Counted from the first letter of the stretch, positions 1-6,415 are shown. The stretch: DNA of 12,230 nucleotides from DATKYV01 sp035528275 (GCA_035528275.1 DATKYV010000127.1:1-12230); one strand, 5' to 3'. The notes: generated by a model from the sequence alone, not told the origin. Numbers and translations are program-made.

Positions 1-525
1 GTACTCCAGACCCTTCTCGAATGCGGCGAGGTTGAGTGATTCGGTGCCTTTGGGGACGGAAGTCTCGACGGCCTTGCGCACCGCCTCGGCGCTCGCGAGG
101 TCGGTCAAGGCCGCGACAAAACCCACCATGACCATGTTCAACACCAGCCGGCGGCCCAATTCTTCAGCCAGCCGTGTGGCCGGTATGCCCACGGACTTGA
201 TTGCGGGTGCGAGACTGCCGAGTTGCACAAGGTTCTGTTCGTAGAGGAGCAGGCCCTGAGGTTTCAACTCCGGGGCAAAGCGCGTGTAAGCTTCCTGGGA
301 CATCACGACGAGGACATCCTCGCCCGTCAGGTAGGGATAGAGAATCGGTTCGGTGGAGACGATCAACTGCACGCTACAGGCGCTGCCGCGCGCCTCGGGG
401 CCGAAGCTCTGCGTCAGCGTGACGTGCTTGGCGTCGTAGATGGACGCCGCCTTGCCGATGACCATGCCGGTGAGAATCACACCCTGGCCGCCGAAGCCGG
501 CGATGCGAATTTCCGTGATCGGCAT
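1..525 (-). CDS. korC: 2-oxoacid:ferredoxin oxidoreductase gamma subunit (KorC-like), 3' end cut by window edge
   Basis: The reading frame starts at an ATG (complement of 523-525) and stays open for 175 codons to the left edge, so the C-terminus is missing. KorC-type subunits are usually only slightly longer, so most of the protein is present. Seen: an N-terminal glycine-rich motif AGFGGQGV at residues 9-16, followed by an ILTG segment and a TQSFGPEARGS segment near residues 42-52. All three are typical of the gamma domain of the pyruvate/2-oxoglutarate ferredoxin oxidoreductase superfamily. In the family this subunit packs against alpha and beta in the cytoplasmic complex. The start overlaps the korB stop by one base (TGATG), and GGAGG lies just upstream, inside the end of korB, as a ribosome binding site. 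This is the last visible gene of the operon. 2-Oxoglutarate as the substrate is inferred from the operon order and the KorA/KorB resemblance. Confidence 0.88.
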   Translation of the reverse strand, partial: MPITEIRIAGFGGQGVILTGMVIGKAASIYDAKHVTLTQSFGPEARGSACSVQLIVSTEPILYPYLTGEDVLVVMSQEAYTRFAPELKPQGLLLYEQNLVQLGSLAPAIKSVGIPATRLAEELGRRLVLNMVMVGFVAALTDLASAEAVRKAVETSVPKGTESLNLAAFEKGLEY

Positions 526-1394
526 CAGCTTCCTCCCGGGCCGGCGTAACGGTCTCCCAGTGCCCGCCCAAGCTGCTGGGCCATGCTTTGGTGCAGAGTG
601 GGGCGGGTGATGTCCACGAATTTCCCCACGATGATCTCTCCCTGAAAAGTCACTTCCACGTCCTTGGTGCTGGCGCCGTTCTTGATGACGCTGTGCTGCT
701 TGTAGAAGCGCATGGCCTCCAGGCTGTCGCCCAGCCGGTTGCGCCGCTGGTAGAGCGTGGGGCAGGGAGCGATGATCTCGATGAACGAGAAGCCTTTCTT
801 GTTGAACGCCTCCACCATGGAGCGCGCAATATGACGCACATGAAACGCCGTCCAGCGCGCGACGTAGACCGCCCCGGAAGACTCCGCCAGGTAGGGAAGG
901 TTGAAGGGCCGCTCGAAGCAGCCGTAGGGCGACGTCGTGGCGATGGCTCCCAGGGGCGTGGTGGGCGCCACCTGCCCGCCGGTCATTCCATAGATGAAAT
1001 TATTGATACAGATTATCTTCAAGTCTACGTTACGACGCGCGGCGTGAATAAAATGGTTGCCGCCGATAGCGATGAGGTCGCCGTCACCGCTGTAGACCAC
1101 CACGGTCAATTCCGGATTGGCAAGCTTCAGGCCGGTGGCAAATGGAATGGCGCGCCCGTGCGTGGTGTGGAACGAGTCGAGGTTCAGGTAACCGGCGACG
1201 CGCCCCGTGCAACCGATGCCGGAGACGATAGCCACCTTGTCAAGGTTGAGCTTGGATTCCACCAGGGCGCGCGCAAAGCAGTTGACCGTGGTCCCGATGC
1301 CGCACCCCGGGCACCAGATGTGCGGCATGCGGTCGGTGCGCAGGAACGGCTCGACGGGGTTGACGTGATGATCGAGTTGAGGCGTGGTGCTCAT
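525..1394 (-). CDS. korB: 2-oxoglutarate:ferredoxin oxidoreductase beta subunit (TPP-binding)
   Basis: A 289-residue protein, the usual length for KorB. Seen: WCPGCG at residues 27-32 and a later CP at 211-212, the cysteines that in this family hold a [4Fe-4S] cluster; TTHGRAIPFATGLK around residues 77-90; and the thiamine diphosphate/Mg motif GDGD at 103-106 ending with NN at 131-132. In the family, beta binds TPP and passes electrons from oxidative decarboxylation of 2-oxoglutarate to ferredoxin. The reverse reaction fixes CO2 in the reductive TCA cycle. The ATG overlaps the korA stop by 4 bp (ATGA) and the gene's own stop overlaps korC by 1 bp, so translation of the set is probably coupled. 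The sequence cannot show whether the enzyme runs in the oxidative or reductive direction. A different 2-oxoacid substrate is possible, but the KorB-like spacing of motifs favours 2-oxoglutarate. Confidence 0.92.
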   Translation of the reverse strand: MSTTPQLDHHVNPVEPFLRTDRMPHIWCPGCGIGTTVNCFARALVESKLNLDKVAIVSGIGCTGRVAGYLNLDSFHTTHGRAIPFATGLKLANPELTVVVYSGDGDLIAIGGNHFIHAARRNVDLKIICINNFIYGMTGGQVAPTTPLGAIATTSPYGCFERPFNLPYLAESSGAVYVARWTAFHVRHIARSMVEAFNKKGFSFIEIIAPCPTLYQRRNRLGDSLEAMRFYKQHSVIKNGASTKDVEVTFQGEIIVGKFVDITRPTLHQSMAQQLGRALGDRYAGPGGS

Positions 1395-2548
1395 CGCGCC
1401 GCCTCGCGAATGGCTTCCAGAATGTCCTTCGGGTCGTGCACCGTGCCTCCTCCGTGACCGAGGAATACCGTGCGAGCCTTTCCTTCCACGAAGCGCTCGA
1501 CCTCGCGCACCATCTGGCCGTAATTCATCTCCACCACCACAAACGCCTTCACCCTGGCGGCCAGTTCGCGGATGCGCTTTTCGGGAAATGGCCAGACCAC
1601 CACCGGGCGGTGCAGTCCCGCCTTGATACCCTCGGCCCGCGCCATCTGCAGGGCGCGCATGGCGACGCGGCTGGTGATGCCGTAGGCCACGACGACGACT
1701 TCGGCGTCTTCCATCTCGCGCTCTTCGAACCGCACGATGTCATCGACGTTCTTGCGGATCTTATCCACCAGGCGCCGCACAAGCTTTTCCTGGGCGCGCC
1801 AGTTCATCGCCGGGTATCCCTGCTCGTCGTGGGTGAGCCCGGTGATGTGGAATCGATAGCCGCCGCCGGCCTTGACCATTTCCGGAACGCCGTCCGGCCC
1901 CGGCTTGTAAGGCTTGTAGTCGGCGGGGGGCACCGCGGTGTAGCGGCGCGGATAGATCTCGATCTCCTCTGCCTGCGGGATGACCACCTTTTCGGTCATG
2001 TGGCCCACGCACTCGTCCATCATGAACATCACCGGCGTGCGGTACTTCTCCGCCAGGTTGAAGGCGTCGATCATCAGATCGAAACATTCCTGCGGGGAGT
2101 TGGGGCACAGGGCGATGATTTCGTAGTCGCCGTGCGAGCCCCAGCGCGCCTGCATCATGTCCGCCTGGCCGGGAAGCGTGGGCAGGCCGGTCGAAGGGCC
2201 GCCGCGCTGCACGTTCACGAAGACGCAGGGAGTCTCGGTCATCGCCGCGTAACCAATGTGCTCCATCATCAGGGAAAAGCCCGGCCCGGAGGTGACCGTA
2301 AAAACCTTGGCGCCCGCCCACGCCGCGCCCAGAATGGCAATCGAGGACGCCATCTCGTCCTCCATCTGGAGGAAAACCCCGCCCACGGTGGGAATGCGCT
2401 TCGCGAAGTGTTCGACGACTTCGGTGGAAGGCGTGATGGGATAACCCGCGGCGAAATTGGCGCCCGCCGCCAGCGCGCCTTCGCCGCACGCCTGGTCGCC
2501 GTCCAGAAAGTGCGCTCCGGTCAGAACCCCACGCGGGTCAGCTTTCAC
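1391..2548 (-). CDS. korA: 2-oxoglutarate:ferredoxin oxidoreductase alpha subunit
   Basis: A 385-residue protein, matching the single-module KorA type that lacks a fused gamma domain; gamma is a separate gene here. Seen: GYPITPST at residues 35-42, the signature of the alpha-subunit pyrimidine-binding domain; QMEDEMAS at 61-68; TSGPGFSLM at 86-94; QRGGPSTGLPT at 114-124; and PGQADMMQARWGSHGD at about 126-141. All are diagnostic of the pyruvate/2-oxoglutarate ferredoxin oxidoreductase alpha family. The C-terminal third corresponds to the transketolase-C-like domain II. In the complex, alpha completes the TPP site with beta. The start lies inside the last codons of korD (11-bp overlap), and the stop overlaps korB by 4 bp. 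It is cytoplasmic, with no signal peptide. Confidence 0.93.
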   Translation of the reverse strand: MKADPRGVLTGAHFLDGDQACGEGALAAGANFAAGYPITPSTEVVEHFAKRIPTVGGVFLQMEDEMASSIAILGAAWAGAKVFTVTSGPGFSLMMEHIGYAAMTETPCVFVNVQRGGPSTGLPTLPGQADMMQARWGSHGDYEIIALCPNSPQECFDLMIDAFNLAEKYRTPVMFMMDECVGHMTEKVVIPQAEEIEIYPRRYTAVPPADYKPYKPGPDGVPEMVKAGGGYRFHITGLTHDEQGYPAMNWRAQEKLVRRLVDKIRKNVDDIVRFEEREMEDAEVVVVAYGITSRVAMRALQMARAEGIKAGLHRPVVVWPFPEKRIRELAARVKAFVVVEMNYGQMVREVERFVEGKARTVFLGHGGGTVHDPKDILEAIREAAR

Positions 2549-2837
2549 CGGCTTTCTCCTCCTTCTCCATCGCCTCGGCCGCTTCGATGGGAATGCGCAC
2601 GCCGAAGATCGCGAAGTCCGGGCAGTAGAGCCCGCACAGGTCGCAGCCGGTGCAGGCCTCGGTATTCACAAGGCGCGGCGGGTGATACCCGTGGGTGTTG
2701 AATTCCTCGGAAAGCGCCAGGACCTTGGGCGGGCAGAACTCCACGCAGAATCCGCAGCCTTTGCAGCGGTCCCAGTCGATATAAACGCCACCGCGGAACT
2801 TACGCGAGCGGGCTGCGGTGACTGGGGTATCCGGCAT
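2538..2837 (-). CDS. korD: 2-oxoglutarate:ferredoxin oxidoreductase delta subunit, 2x[4Fe-4S] ferredoxin-like
   Basis: A 99-residue ferredoxin-like protein with two complete CxxCxxCxxxCP sets: C25/C28/C31/C35 (CKGCGFCVEFCP) and C62/C65/C68/C72 (CTGCDLCGLYCP). Each binds one [4Fe-4S] cluster in the bacterial ferredoxin family. As the first gene of a D-A-B-C set, it is the delta subunit that relays electrons from the beta-subunit cluster to free ferredoxin. The start is the ATG at 2837. The bases before it show no good Shine-Dalgarno sequence, so initiation may depend on the structured leader at 2851-2901 or lie slightly elsewhere. The C-terminus is charged (Glu/Lys-rich) and its last codons overlap korA by 11 bp. 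No maturation or regulator gene is visible nearby. Confidence 0.92.
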   Translation of the reverse strand: MPDTPVTAARSRKFRGGVYIDWDRCKGCGFCVEFCPPKVLALSEEFNTHGYHPPRLVNTEACTGCDLCGLYCPDFAIFGVRIPIEAAEAMEKEEKAGES

Positions 2838-2850
2838 TATTTGACCCGAG

Positions 2851-2901
2851 GGCGGCGATATCTCACACCCTGTTCGGACAGGAAGTCCGACAATCGCCGC
2901 C
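2851..2901. promoter_or_regulatory. Nested inverted repeat in the kor operon leader (operator or leader RNA fold)
   Basis: The outer arms are GGCGGCGAT (2851-2859) and ATCGCCGCC (2893-2901), a perfect 9-bp match. Inside is a second dyad, TCGGAC (2874-2879) and GTCCGA (2885-2890), with a 5-base centre. It lies 14-64 bases upstream of the korD start. The inner dyad has the size and spacing of a homodimer binding site, such as Rrf2/IscR-type iron-sulfur regulators use; that assignment is inference only. Alternatively the two arms could form a long hairpin in the 5' untranslated RNA. Confidence 0.5.
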
Positions 2902-2903
2902 TC

Positions 2904-2909
2904 ATACTA
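2904..2909 (-). promoter_or_regulatory. Possible -10 element of the kor operon
   Basis: The minus strand reads TAGTAT here, preceded by a T-rich run. No good -35 hexamer sits 16-18 bases upstream (TGGGTC at 17). If this is the -10, transcription would begin near 2897 and the dyad at 2874-2890 would fall about 8-24 bases downstream of the start, a position where a bound repressor would block transcription. This is only a weak match. Confidence 0.25.
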
Positions 2910-3006
2910 AAAGACAGCATTTTTGTGACCCATCAGGCATCTCTGTCGATCATGCGCGCGATGAGCATCCGAGCGGCCCCGGTGGCGTGAAGAATGGGTT
3001 CGCTCG

Positions 3007-3020
3007 ACCGAAAAATCGGT
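3007..3020. other. Small hairpin with A4 loop
   Basis: ACCGA, AAAA, TCGGT forms a 5-bp stem with a 4-base loop, followed on the plus strand by a moderately T-rich segment (TCGTTTTGTG). It could be a weak terminator-like structure, but no plus-strand gene ends before it, so the role is unclear. Confidence 0.2.
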
Positions 3021-3154
3021 TCGTTTTGTGTGGAAAACTTTGGCCCGACCTTTTGTTTTCAATGGCTTGGTGGCTTCGTTTTTGCAGTTTAACATCATTT
3101 GCTGTTTATGCTCGCTTGGGCGGTCTGCGGGTTGCTGAGCATCGCGCGTTGCGC

Positions 3155-3220
3155 CCCGCTTGATGTGGAGACGGCCCGGCGGGCCGTCTCGCAAAGCGGG
3201 ACGTTCCACCGGAATGTCTC
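3155..3220. repeat. Two adjacent short inverted repeats (hairpin pair, REP-like)
   Basis: Hairpin 1 has arms GAGACGGCCC (3168-3177) and GGGCCGTCTC (3181-3190), a perfect 10-bp match around GGC. It is flanked by an outer pair CCCGCTT (3155-3161) and AAGCGGG (3194-3200). Hairpin 2 has arms GGGACGTTCC (3198-3207) and GGAATGTCTC (3211-3220) around ACC; 8 of 10 positions pair by Watson-Crick and the other two are G:T wobbles. Both have 10-base arms, 3-base loops and a right arm ending in GTCTC, so they look like two diverged copies of one element. There is no T-run after either, so they are poor intrinsic terminators. The arrangement resembles dispersed palindromic intergenic repeats; genome-wide copy number cannot be judged here. 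Confidence 0.65.
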
Positions 3221-3424
3221 TACGTCTTTTTGAAACTCCCCTTGTGTTTTCATACACATAGCGGCTTTGCTTTTGCGTTTTCGCGCATTTGCGCGCTGAT
3301 TGTCGGGGACGGCCATATTCCCGACACAGACGCGATACTCCCATCTAGTGCCACCAGCTTTCGGCTTGAGTTCTTCAATTCACCATTCAGGTTTCTGTCT
3401 CCTGCTTTCCCCCATGTCCACTAC

Positions 3425-3450
3425 CGCAGAGACGCAGAGGGCGCAGAGAA
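3425..3450. repeat. CGCAGAG-rich intergenic repeat (three short tandem units)
   Basis: Three near-identical units follow each other: CGCAGAGA (3425-3432), CGCAGAGGG (3433-3441) and CGCAGAGAA (3442-3450), then AA. Translated it gives RRDAEGAE on the plus strand and LCALCVSAV on the minus strand. From general familiarity, such strings recur in spurious intergenic ORFs of many bacterial genomes, where this sequence is a dispersed non-coding repeat rather than a gene. Confidence 0.6.
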
Positions 3451-3514
3451 AACCTCTCTCCTGCCTCCTATCCGCTTCCATTTCCACGCTATCACAAGCC
3501 AATACGCCCATGGC

Positions 3515-3532
3515 GAACAGTGAGAACAGTGA
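3515..3532. repeat. Tandem duplication of GAACAGTGA
   Basis: The 9-mer GAACAGTGA occurs twice back to back (3515-3523 and 3524-3532), followed by GACAC and a T-run (about 3538-3544). No function is evident. It may be a slippage product or part of the neighbouring intergenic repeat. Confidence 0.5.
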
Positions 3533-3568
3533 GACACTTTTTTTCGAGCGGCTTGTATTGAGGCACTT

Positions 3569-3580
3569 GGGGCGGGGGGG
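3569..3580 (+). other. G-run, possible G-quadruplex-prone tract
   Basis: The plus strand reads GGGGCGGGGGGG, 11 G in 12 bases. A run like this can form quadruplex structures or be an assembly or sequencing trouble spot. There is no gene here whose frame it would affect. Confidence 0.3.
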
Positions 3581-3878
3581 CGACCCGCTACCGCCGATGC
3601 GCATGGCTGTCTTTTCTGGGCCGCATTAATTCCTCAAGTTTCCGAAGGCCCCGCCGAAAGGACATCTGGGGGGTGAACCTTCCAGGCAGAGTGCGGACGG
3701 CGTCGTAGCAGGCCGCGCGGTCTTCATCAGCGGCGCCACTTTCCCAGTTGCCCCTTCCACTTCACCCTCCGCTCTCCATCCCTCAGCCGCCCCGGCGCCT
3801 TCAAACGAGCTCACAAGCGCCGGGCTGCGGGATCCCCGCCAGCCGTGTCTCGCTTGGGTCACCCTCCGCTGCCGGCTT

Positions 3879-3887
3879 TGCTATACT
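3879..3887 (+). promoter_or_regulatory. Extended -10 promoter for the OB-fold/TPR pair
   Basis: TGCTATACT fits the extended -10 pattern TGnTATAAT with one mismatch in the hexamer (TATACT at 3882-3887). The bases 17 upstream (TCACCC) are a poor -35, which extended -10 promoters tolerate. A start near 3894 would give a leader of about 70 bases before the ATG at 3966. Confidence 0.45.
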
Positions 3888-3965
3888 GCGTGTGAATTGA
3901 AGCCGCGCTGCGGCCGAGACCTGGCGTTACTGCGACTCGGCCGCCAAGCGGGCGGGCGGGGAGTG

Positions 3966-4412
3966 ATGGCATTGAGTCGGAAGCACATCGTGTCAATTGT
4001 GGGAATCGTCCTCATCGCTTCGACGCTGAGTGCTTATGTGGCCTATCGCCTTGGGCTGCGGCGGGCGGGCGGTACATTCTCTTCGTCTCCCGCTTCGGCG
4101 ACGGGCGGAGGCACTGAGGGTGGCTGCGTGGACTATCGCGACGCGGCGAGCCTGAGCGGTAAGGACGCCTGCATTTCCGCGCGCGTCTTGCGCGTGTTTA
4201 CCTCCCGAGCCGGCAACACGTTCCTGGATTTCTGCACCGACTATCGCAAGTGTCCGTTCACCAGCGTCATCTTTGAATCCGACAGCGAGAAATTCGGCGA
4301 TCTGAACACGCTGCGGGGGCGGCGAGTGGAAATCCGGGGGCTGGTCACCGAGTATCAAGGGCGCGCCGAAATCATCATCCGTAATCCGGAACAAATCCGT
4401 GTGCTTCCTTAA
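3966..4412 (+). CDS. Membrane-anchored OB-fold-like protein, function unknown
   Basis: Using the ATG at 3966 gives 148 residues. An upstream in-frame TTG at 3897 would add 23 residues, but it lies only a few bases after the likely promoter and would put an Arg-rich stretch ahead of the membrane segment, so I reject it; a GTG at 3963 is also possible. A purine-rich GGGGAG lies close upstream, with tight spacing. Seen: a single hydrophobic segment at about residues 8-28 (IVSIVGIVLIASTLSAYVA) with positive charges before it, then a Gly/Ser-rich linker to about 48. A compact domain follows, with GKDACISARVLRVF, NTFLDF, TSVIFESD, LRGRRVEIRGLV and a final RNPEQIRVL. This beta-rich order resembles small OB-fold (tRNA_anti-like) domains, which in other exported proteins bind nucleic acid or accompany nucleases. 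The domain should face outward. The target is unknown, and the 3' end overlaps the TPR gene. Confidence 0.7.
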   Translation: MALSRKHIVSIVGIVLIASTLSAYVAYRLGLRRAGGTFSSSPASATGGGTEGGCVDYRDAASLSGKDACISARVLRVFTSRAGNTFLDFCTDYRKCPFTSVIFESDSEKFGDLNTLRGRRVEIRGLVTEYQGRAEIIIRNPEQIRVLP

Positions 4413-5418
4413 AGGCTTTCGACGGACGGCATGCGCCAGACCCTTGTGCCTGCGATCTTCGTTCGGGCTGCTGGGAGTCCTGTATTTGCTCCTGGCTGTG
4501 AGCGCCGCTTGTCAGGGGTTGCCCTCGGCTTCACAGGCGCGGGAGGCGCTCGCCCAAGCTGCAGAGGCCGTGCGCCAGTCCCCGAATAACGCGGCCGCTC
4601 GTATTGGTCTTGGGCTCGCACTCTACGCGGTGGGCGAAGAGATTAAGGCGGAGTCGGAATTCAAGAAGGCTATCGAACTTGACCCGGCAAGCGGCGAGGT
4701 ATATTTCGCGCTCGGCCGCTTGTGGTTCTTCCAGCACAGGACGTCGCAGGCACTGGAGGCGCTTCGTCGGGCGAGCGAATTGTCGCCGGACTCCGCCCCG
4801 GCGTTTGCCGCGTTGGCGGAAGCGTTGACGGCGGTCGGCCAGCCGGTCGAGGCGCGGAAGTCGCTGGAAAGGGCCGTGGCACTCGATCCCCAAGACTGGG
4901 AAAGCCAGTACCGATTGGCCGTGCTCCTCAGCGAAGCGGGCGAGTCAGCGCGCGCCATGGCAATCCTGGAGAAAATCCCAGAGGGTCAACCGGTGTTTCC
5001 TGCGGCGCGCGAGCAATTGGGCCTGAGCTACCTGCGGCGAGGCCAGCGGGAGCGCGCCGAAGAACAGGCCAGTCTCATGATCGCTCAAGACCCGCGGGGG
5101 GCGGAGGGCCACCGGTTGATGGCGTTTGTCTTGTGGAAGAAGCGCGACCTCGAGTCCGCCCTCGCGGAATGTGCCATGGCAATGGCGGACGATCCCGATT
5201 CCGTCGCCATGCAGGCCCTGCAGGCGCTGGCGCTGTGGCAGCTCGATCGCAAGAAGGAGGCGCGGGAGGCGTTTGTGGCAGCGGCCAAAGCTCAACCGCA
5301 AATCGGCAGCGCCGAGGTCTTTTGTCGGCTGATCCAGTGCGAGGCGCGGGATATCGGCGTGGTCAGGGAGTTCCTGCGGAAGAACCGTTGGGCCATTACG
5401 CTGCCGGCCGCGCCTTAG
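4399..5418 (+). CDS. Exported TPR-repeat protein
   Basis: The chosen start is GTG at 4399, inside the last 14 bases of the previous gene, with a weak GGA 8 bases upstream. A TTG at 4444 would give a tighter signal peptide and is the alternative. The product is 339 residues from the GTG. Residues about 16-38 form a signal sequence with a long Leu-rich core ending VSAAC; this could be a signal peptidase I site, or a poor lipobox with Ser where Leu or Val is expected. From about residue 48 to 310 the protein is a string of tetratricopeptide repeats, with units recognisable by A/G-rich helix pairs and endings such as AIELDPASGEVYFALG, ELSPDSAPAFAAL and AVALDPQDWESQYRLA. There is no catalytic domain, so it is probably a protein-interaction scaffold in the periplasm or at the outer membrane. 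The overlap with the OB-fold gene suggests coupled translation and a shared complex. Confidence 0.85.
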   Translation: MCFLKGFRRTACARPLCLRSSFGLLGVLYLLLAVSAACQGLPSASQAREALAQAAEAVRQSPNNAAARIGLGLALYAVGEEIKAESEFKKAIELDPASGEVYFALGRLWFFQHRTSQALEALRRASELSPDSAPAFAALAEALTAVGQPVEARKSLERAVALDPQDWESQYRLAVLLSEAGESARAMAILEKIPEGQPVFPAAREQLGLSYLRRGQRERAEEQASLMIAQDPRGAEGHRLMAFVLWKKRDLESALAECAMAMADDPDSVAMQALQALALWQLDRKKEAREAFVAAAKAQPQIGSAEVFCRLIQCEARDIGVVREFLRKNRWAITLPAAP

Positions 5419-5488
5419 AGACTCTTGGGACCATTCCTGGGGGATCTGTGAGGCAGGCGGAGCTTCGAAGGACAAGCGGAGAAAACTT

Positions 5489-5517
5489 TTGCGGGCGGAA
5501 ATTCCTTTTGATAGAAT
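5489..5517 (+). promoter_or_regulatory. Promoter of the PPK2 gene
   Basis: The -35 TTGCGG (5489-5494) is separated by 17 bases from the -10 TAGAAT (5512-5517), which is preceded by TGA, making an extended -10. Transcription would start near 5524, giving a leader of about 120 bases before the start codon at 5645. It matches the sigma70 consensus well. Confidence 0.55.
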
Positions 5518-5644
5518 CCGCCGCCATAACGGGCTGACGATGAAGTTTCCGGTTGGCGTGAAAGCGGCGGGGTGAACGCTCTCGTCGCGGGAGCGGAATC
5601 CTCAATTCCAAACGGCGGGCGATGGATCCGCAGGAGGGCAGGCG

Positions 5645-6358
5645 ATGGGGTATCTCGACAAGCTCGACCTGGAAAAGAAGCTCGAGTCGAAGGAGGAGTA
5701 CGAAGATCTTCTGGAGGAGTACCAGTTCAAAATGCTGAAGCTCCAGCGCAAGATTATCGAGAAAGGCGTGGCGGTCTGCGTGGCGTACGAGGGCGCCGAC
5801 GCGGCGGGGAAAGGGGGAAACATCAAGCGGCTGATTGAGACCCTCGACCCCCGCGGTTACGAGGTCCATCCGATCGGCGCGCCGGGCTCGGGGGAGAAGG
5901 CCCATCATTACCTGAGGCGTTTCTGGCTGCGCCTGCCTCCCCGAGGCCGCATCGGGATTTTCGACCGCACCTGGTACGGGCGCGTGCTGGTCGAGCGCGT
6001 GGAGAAGTTCGCCAAAAAAGAAGATTGGAAACGCGCCTACCGGGAAATCAACGAGTTCGAGCGCGCACTCGCCGACGACGGGATGATCCTCGTCAAGTTC
6101 TGGGTCCACATTTCCAAGGATGAGCAACTTGACCGCTTCAAGAAGCGCGAGAAGGATCCGTGGAAGAGGTGGAAGCTCACTGAGGAGGACTGGCGGAACC
6201 GCGAAAAGTGGGACGATTACATCGAAGCTCTCGAAGACATGTTCGAGAAAACCGATACCGAATACGCCCCGTGGACCATCATCGAAGGGAACTGGAAGTG
6301 GTGGGCGCGAATCAAGGCGCTCAAGACGGTGGTGAATAGAATCGAAAGCCGAATGTAA
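5645..6358 (+). CDS. ppk2: PPK2-family polyphosphate:nucleotide phosphotransferase (single domain, Pap-like)
   Basis: A 237-residue protein starting at ATG 5645, with an excellent AGGAGG 7 bases upstream (5632-5637). Seen: Walker A variant GADAAGKGG at residues 50-58 (K56); Walker B FDRTWYGRVLVERVE at 106-120 (D107); and the lid segment KREKDPWKRWKLTEEDW at 167-183, followed by NREKWDDY and an APW...EGN motif near 208-216. These are the PPK2 hallmarks. The family transfers phosphate between polyphosphate and nucleotides in the cytoplasm. The WYGRVLVERVE form and WRNREKWDDY segment resemble the C-terminal half of two-domain polyphosphate:AMP phosphotransferases more than ordinary ADP-forming class I enzymes, so AMP phosphorylation is a reasonable inference, not shown here. 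Length fits one complete PPK2 domain. It has its own promoter, and the next gene also has one, so it is probably monocistronic. Confidence 0.9.
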   Translation: MGYLDKLDLEKKLESKEEYEDLLEEYQFKMLKLQRKIIEKGVAVCVAYEGADAAGKGGNIKRLIETLDPRGYEVHPIGAPGSGEKAHHYLRRFWLRLPPRGRIGIFDRTWYGRVLVERVEKFAKKEDWKRAYREINEFERALADDGMILVKFWVHISKDEQLDRFKKREKDPWKRWKLTEEDWRNREKWDDYIEALEDMFEKTDTEYAPWTIIEGNWKWWARIKALKTVVNRIESRM

Positions 6359-6385
6359 CGGCTCCCCTCAGAATGCTTTCCCGCC

Positions 6386-6415
6386 GGCGGCCATCGCAGG
6401 GACAGGGTGGCCGCC
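6386..6415 (+). terminator. Possible weak stem-loop after the PPK2 gene
   Basis: GGCGGCC (6386-6392) and GGCCGCC (6409-6415) form a perfect 7-bp stem with a 16-base loop, 28 bases after the stop codon. There is no T-run directly after it (the nearest is around 6475), so it is not a classical intrinsic terminator, but it may stabilise the 3' end. Confidence 0.25.

Larger units (their letters stand above)
2838..3965. other. Non-coding intergenic region of about 1.1 kb between the divergent kor and OB-fold/TPR operons
   Basis: No open frame here has a recognisable protein, a good ribosome binding site and plausible composition together. The region is compositionally patchy. Around 3040-3110 it is distinctly AT-richer than the genes, with runs such as TTTTTGCAGTTTAAC, while 3730-3800 is pyrimidine-rich on the plus strand. 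It contains the kor leader dyad, two hairpin repeats, a CGCAGAG-type repeat, a 9-bp tandem duplication, a long G-run and a promoter, all listed separately. No tRNA cloverleaf or rRNA segment was recognised. Confidence 0.7.

Noticed and set aside
588..1457. Plus-strand open frame of 289 codons opposite korB
   Set aside because: Antisense to a gene with clear TPP and cysteine motifs; no recognisable protein features.
1436..2701. Plus-strand open frame of 421 codons opposite korA and korD
   Set aside because: It is the antisense shadow of well-supported kor genes. The product is His/Arg-rich with no domain, a usual effect of GC-rich codon bias.
2907..3344. Minus-strand frame of 145 codons in the intergenic region
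   Set aside because: It spans both hairpin repeats and the AT-rich patch, is rich in Arg/Lys/His without any domain, and ends next to the kor promoter area.
3425..3532. Possible CRISPR-like short repeats
   Set aside because: The repeat units are only 8-9 bases and immediately adjacent, with no spacers and no cas genes.
3626..3862. Minus-strand frame of 78 codons in the intergenic region
   Set aside because: GTG start, low-complexity Gly/Ala/Glu composition and no ribosome binding site; more likely an intergenic repeat than a gene.
3897..3965. Upstream TTG start adding 23 residues to the OB-fold-like protein
   Set aside because: It lies within a few bases of the predicted transcription start and has no ribosome binding site; ATG 3966 directly precedes the membrane segment.
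5396..6127. Minus-strand open frame of 243 codons across the PPK2 gene
   Set aside because: It runs across the PPK2 promoter and coding region and has no domain of its own.
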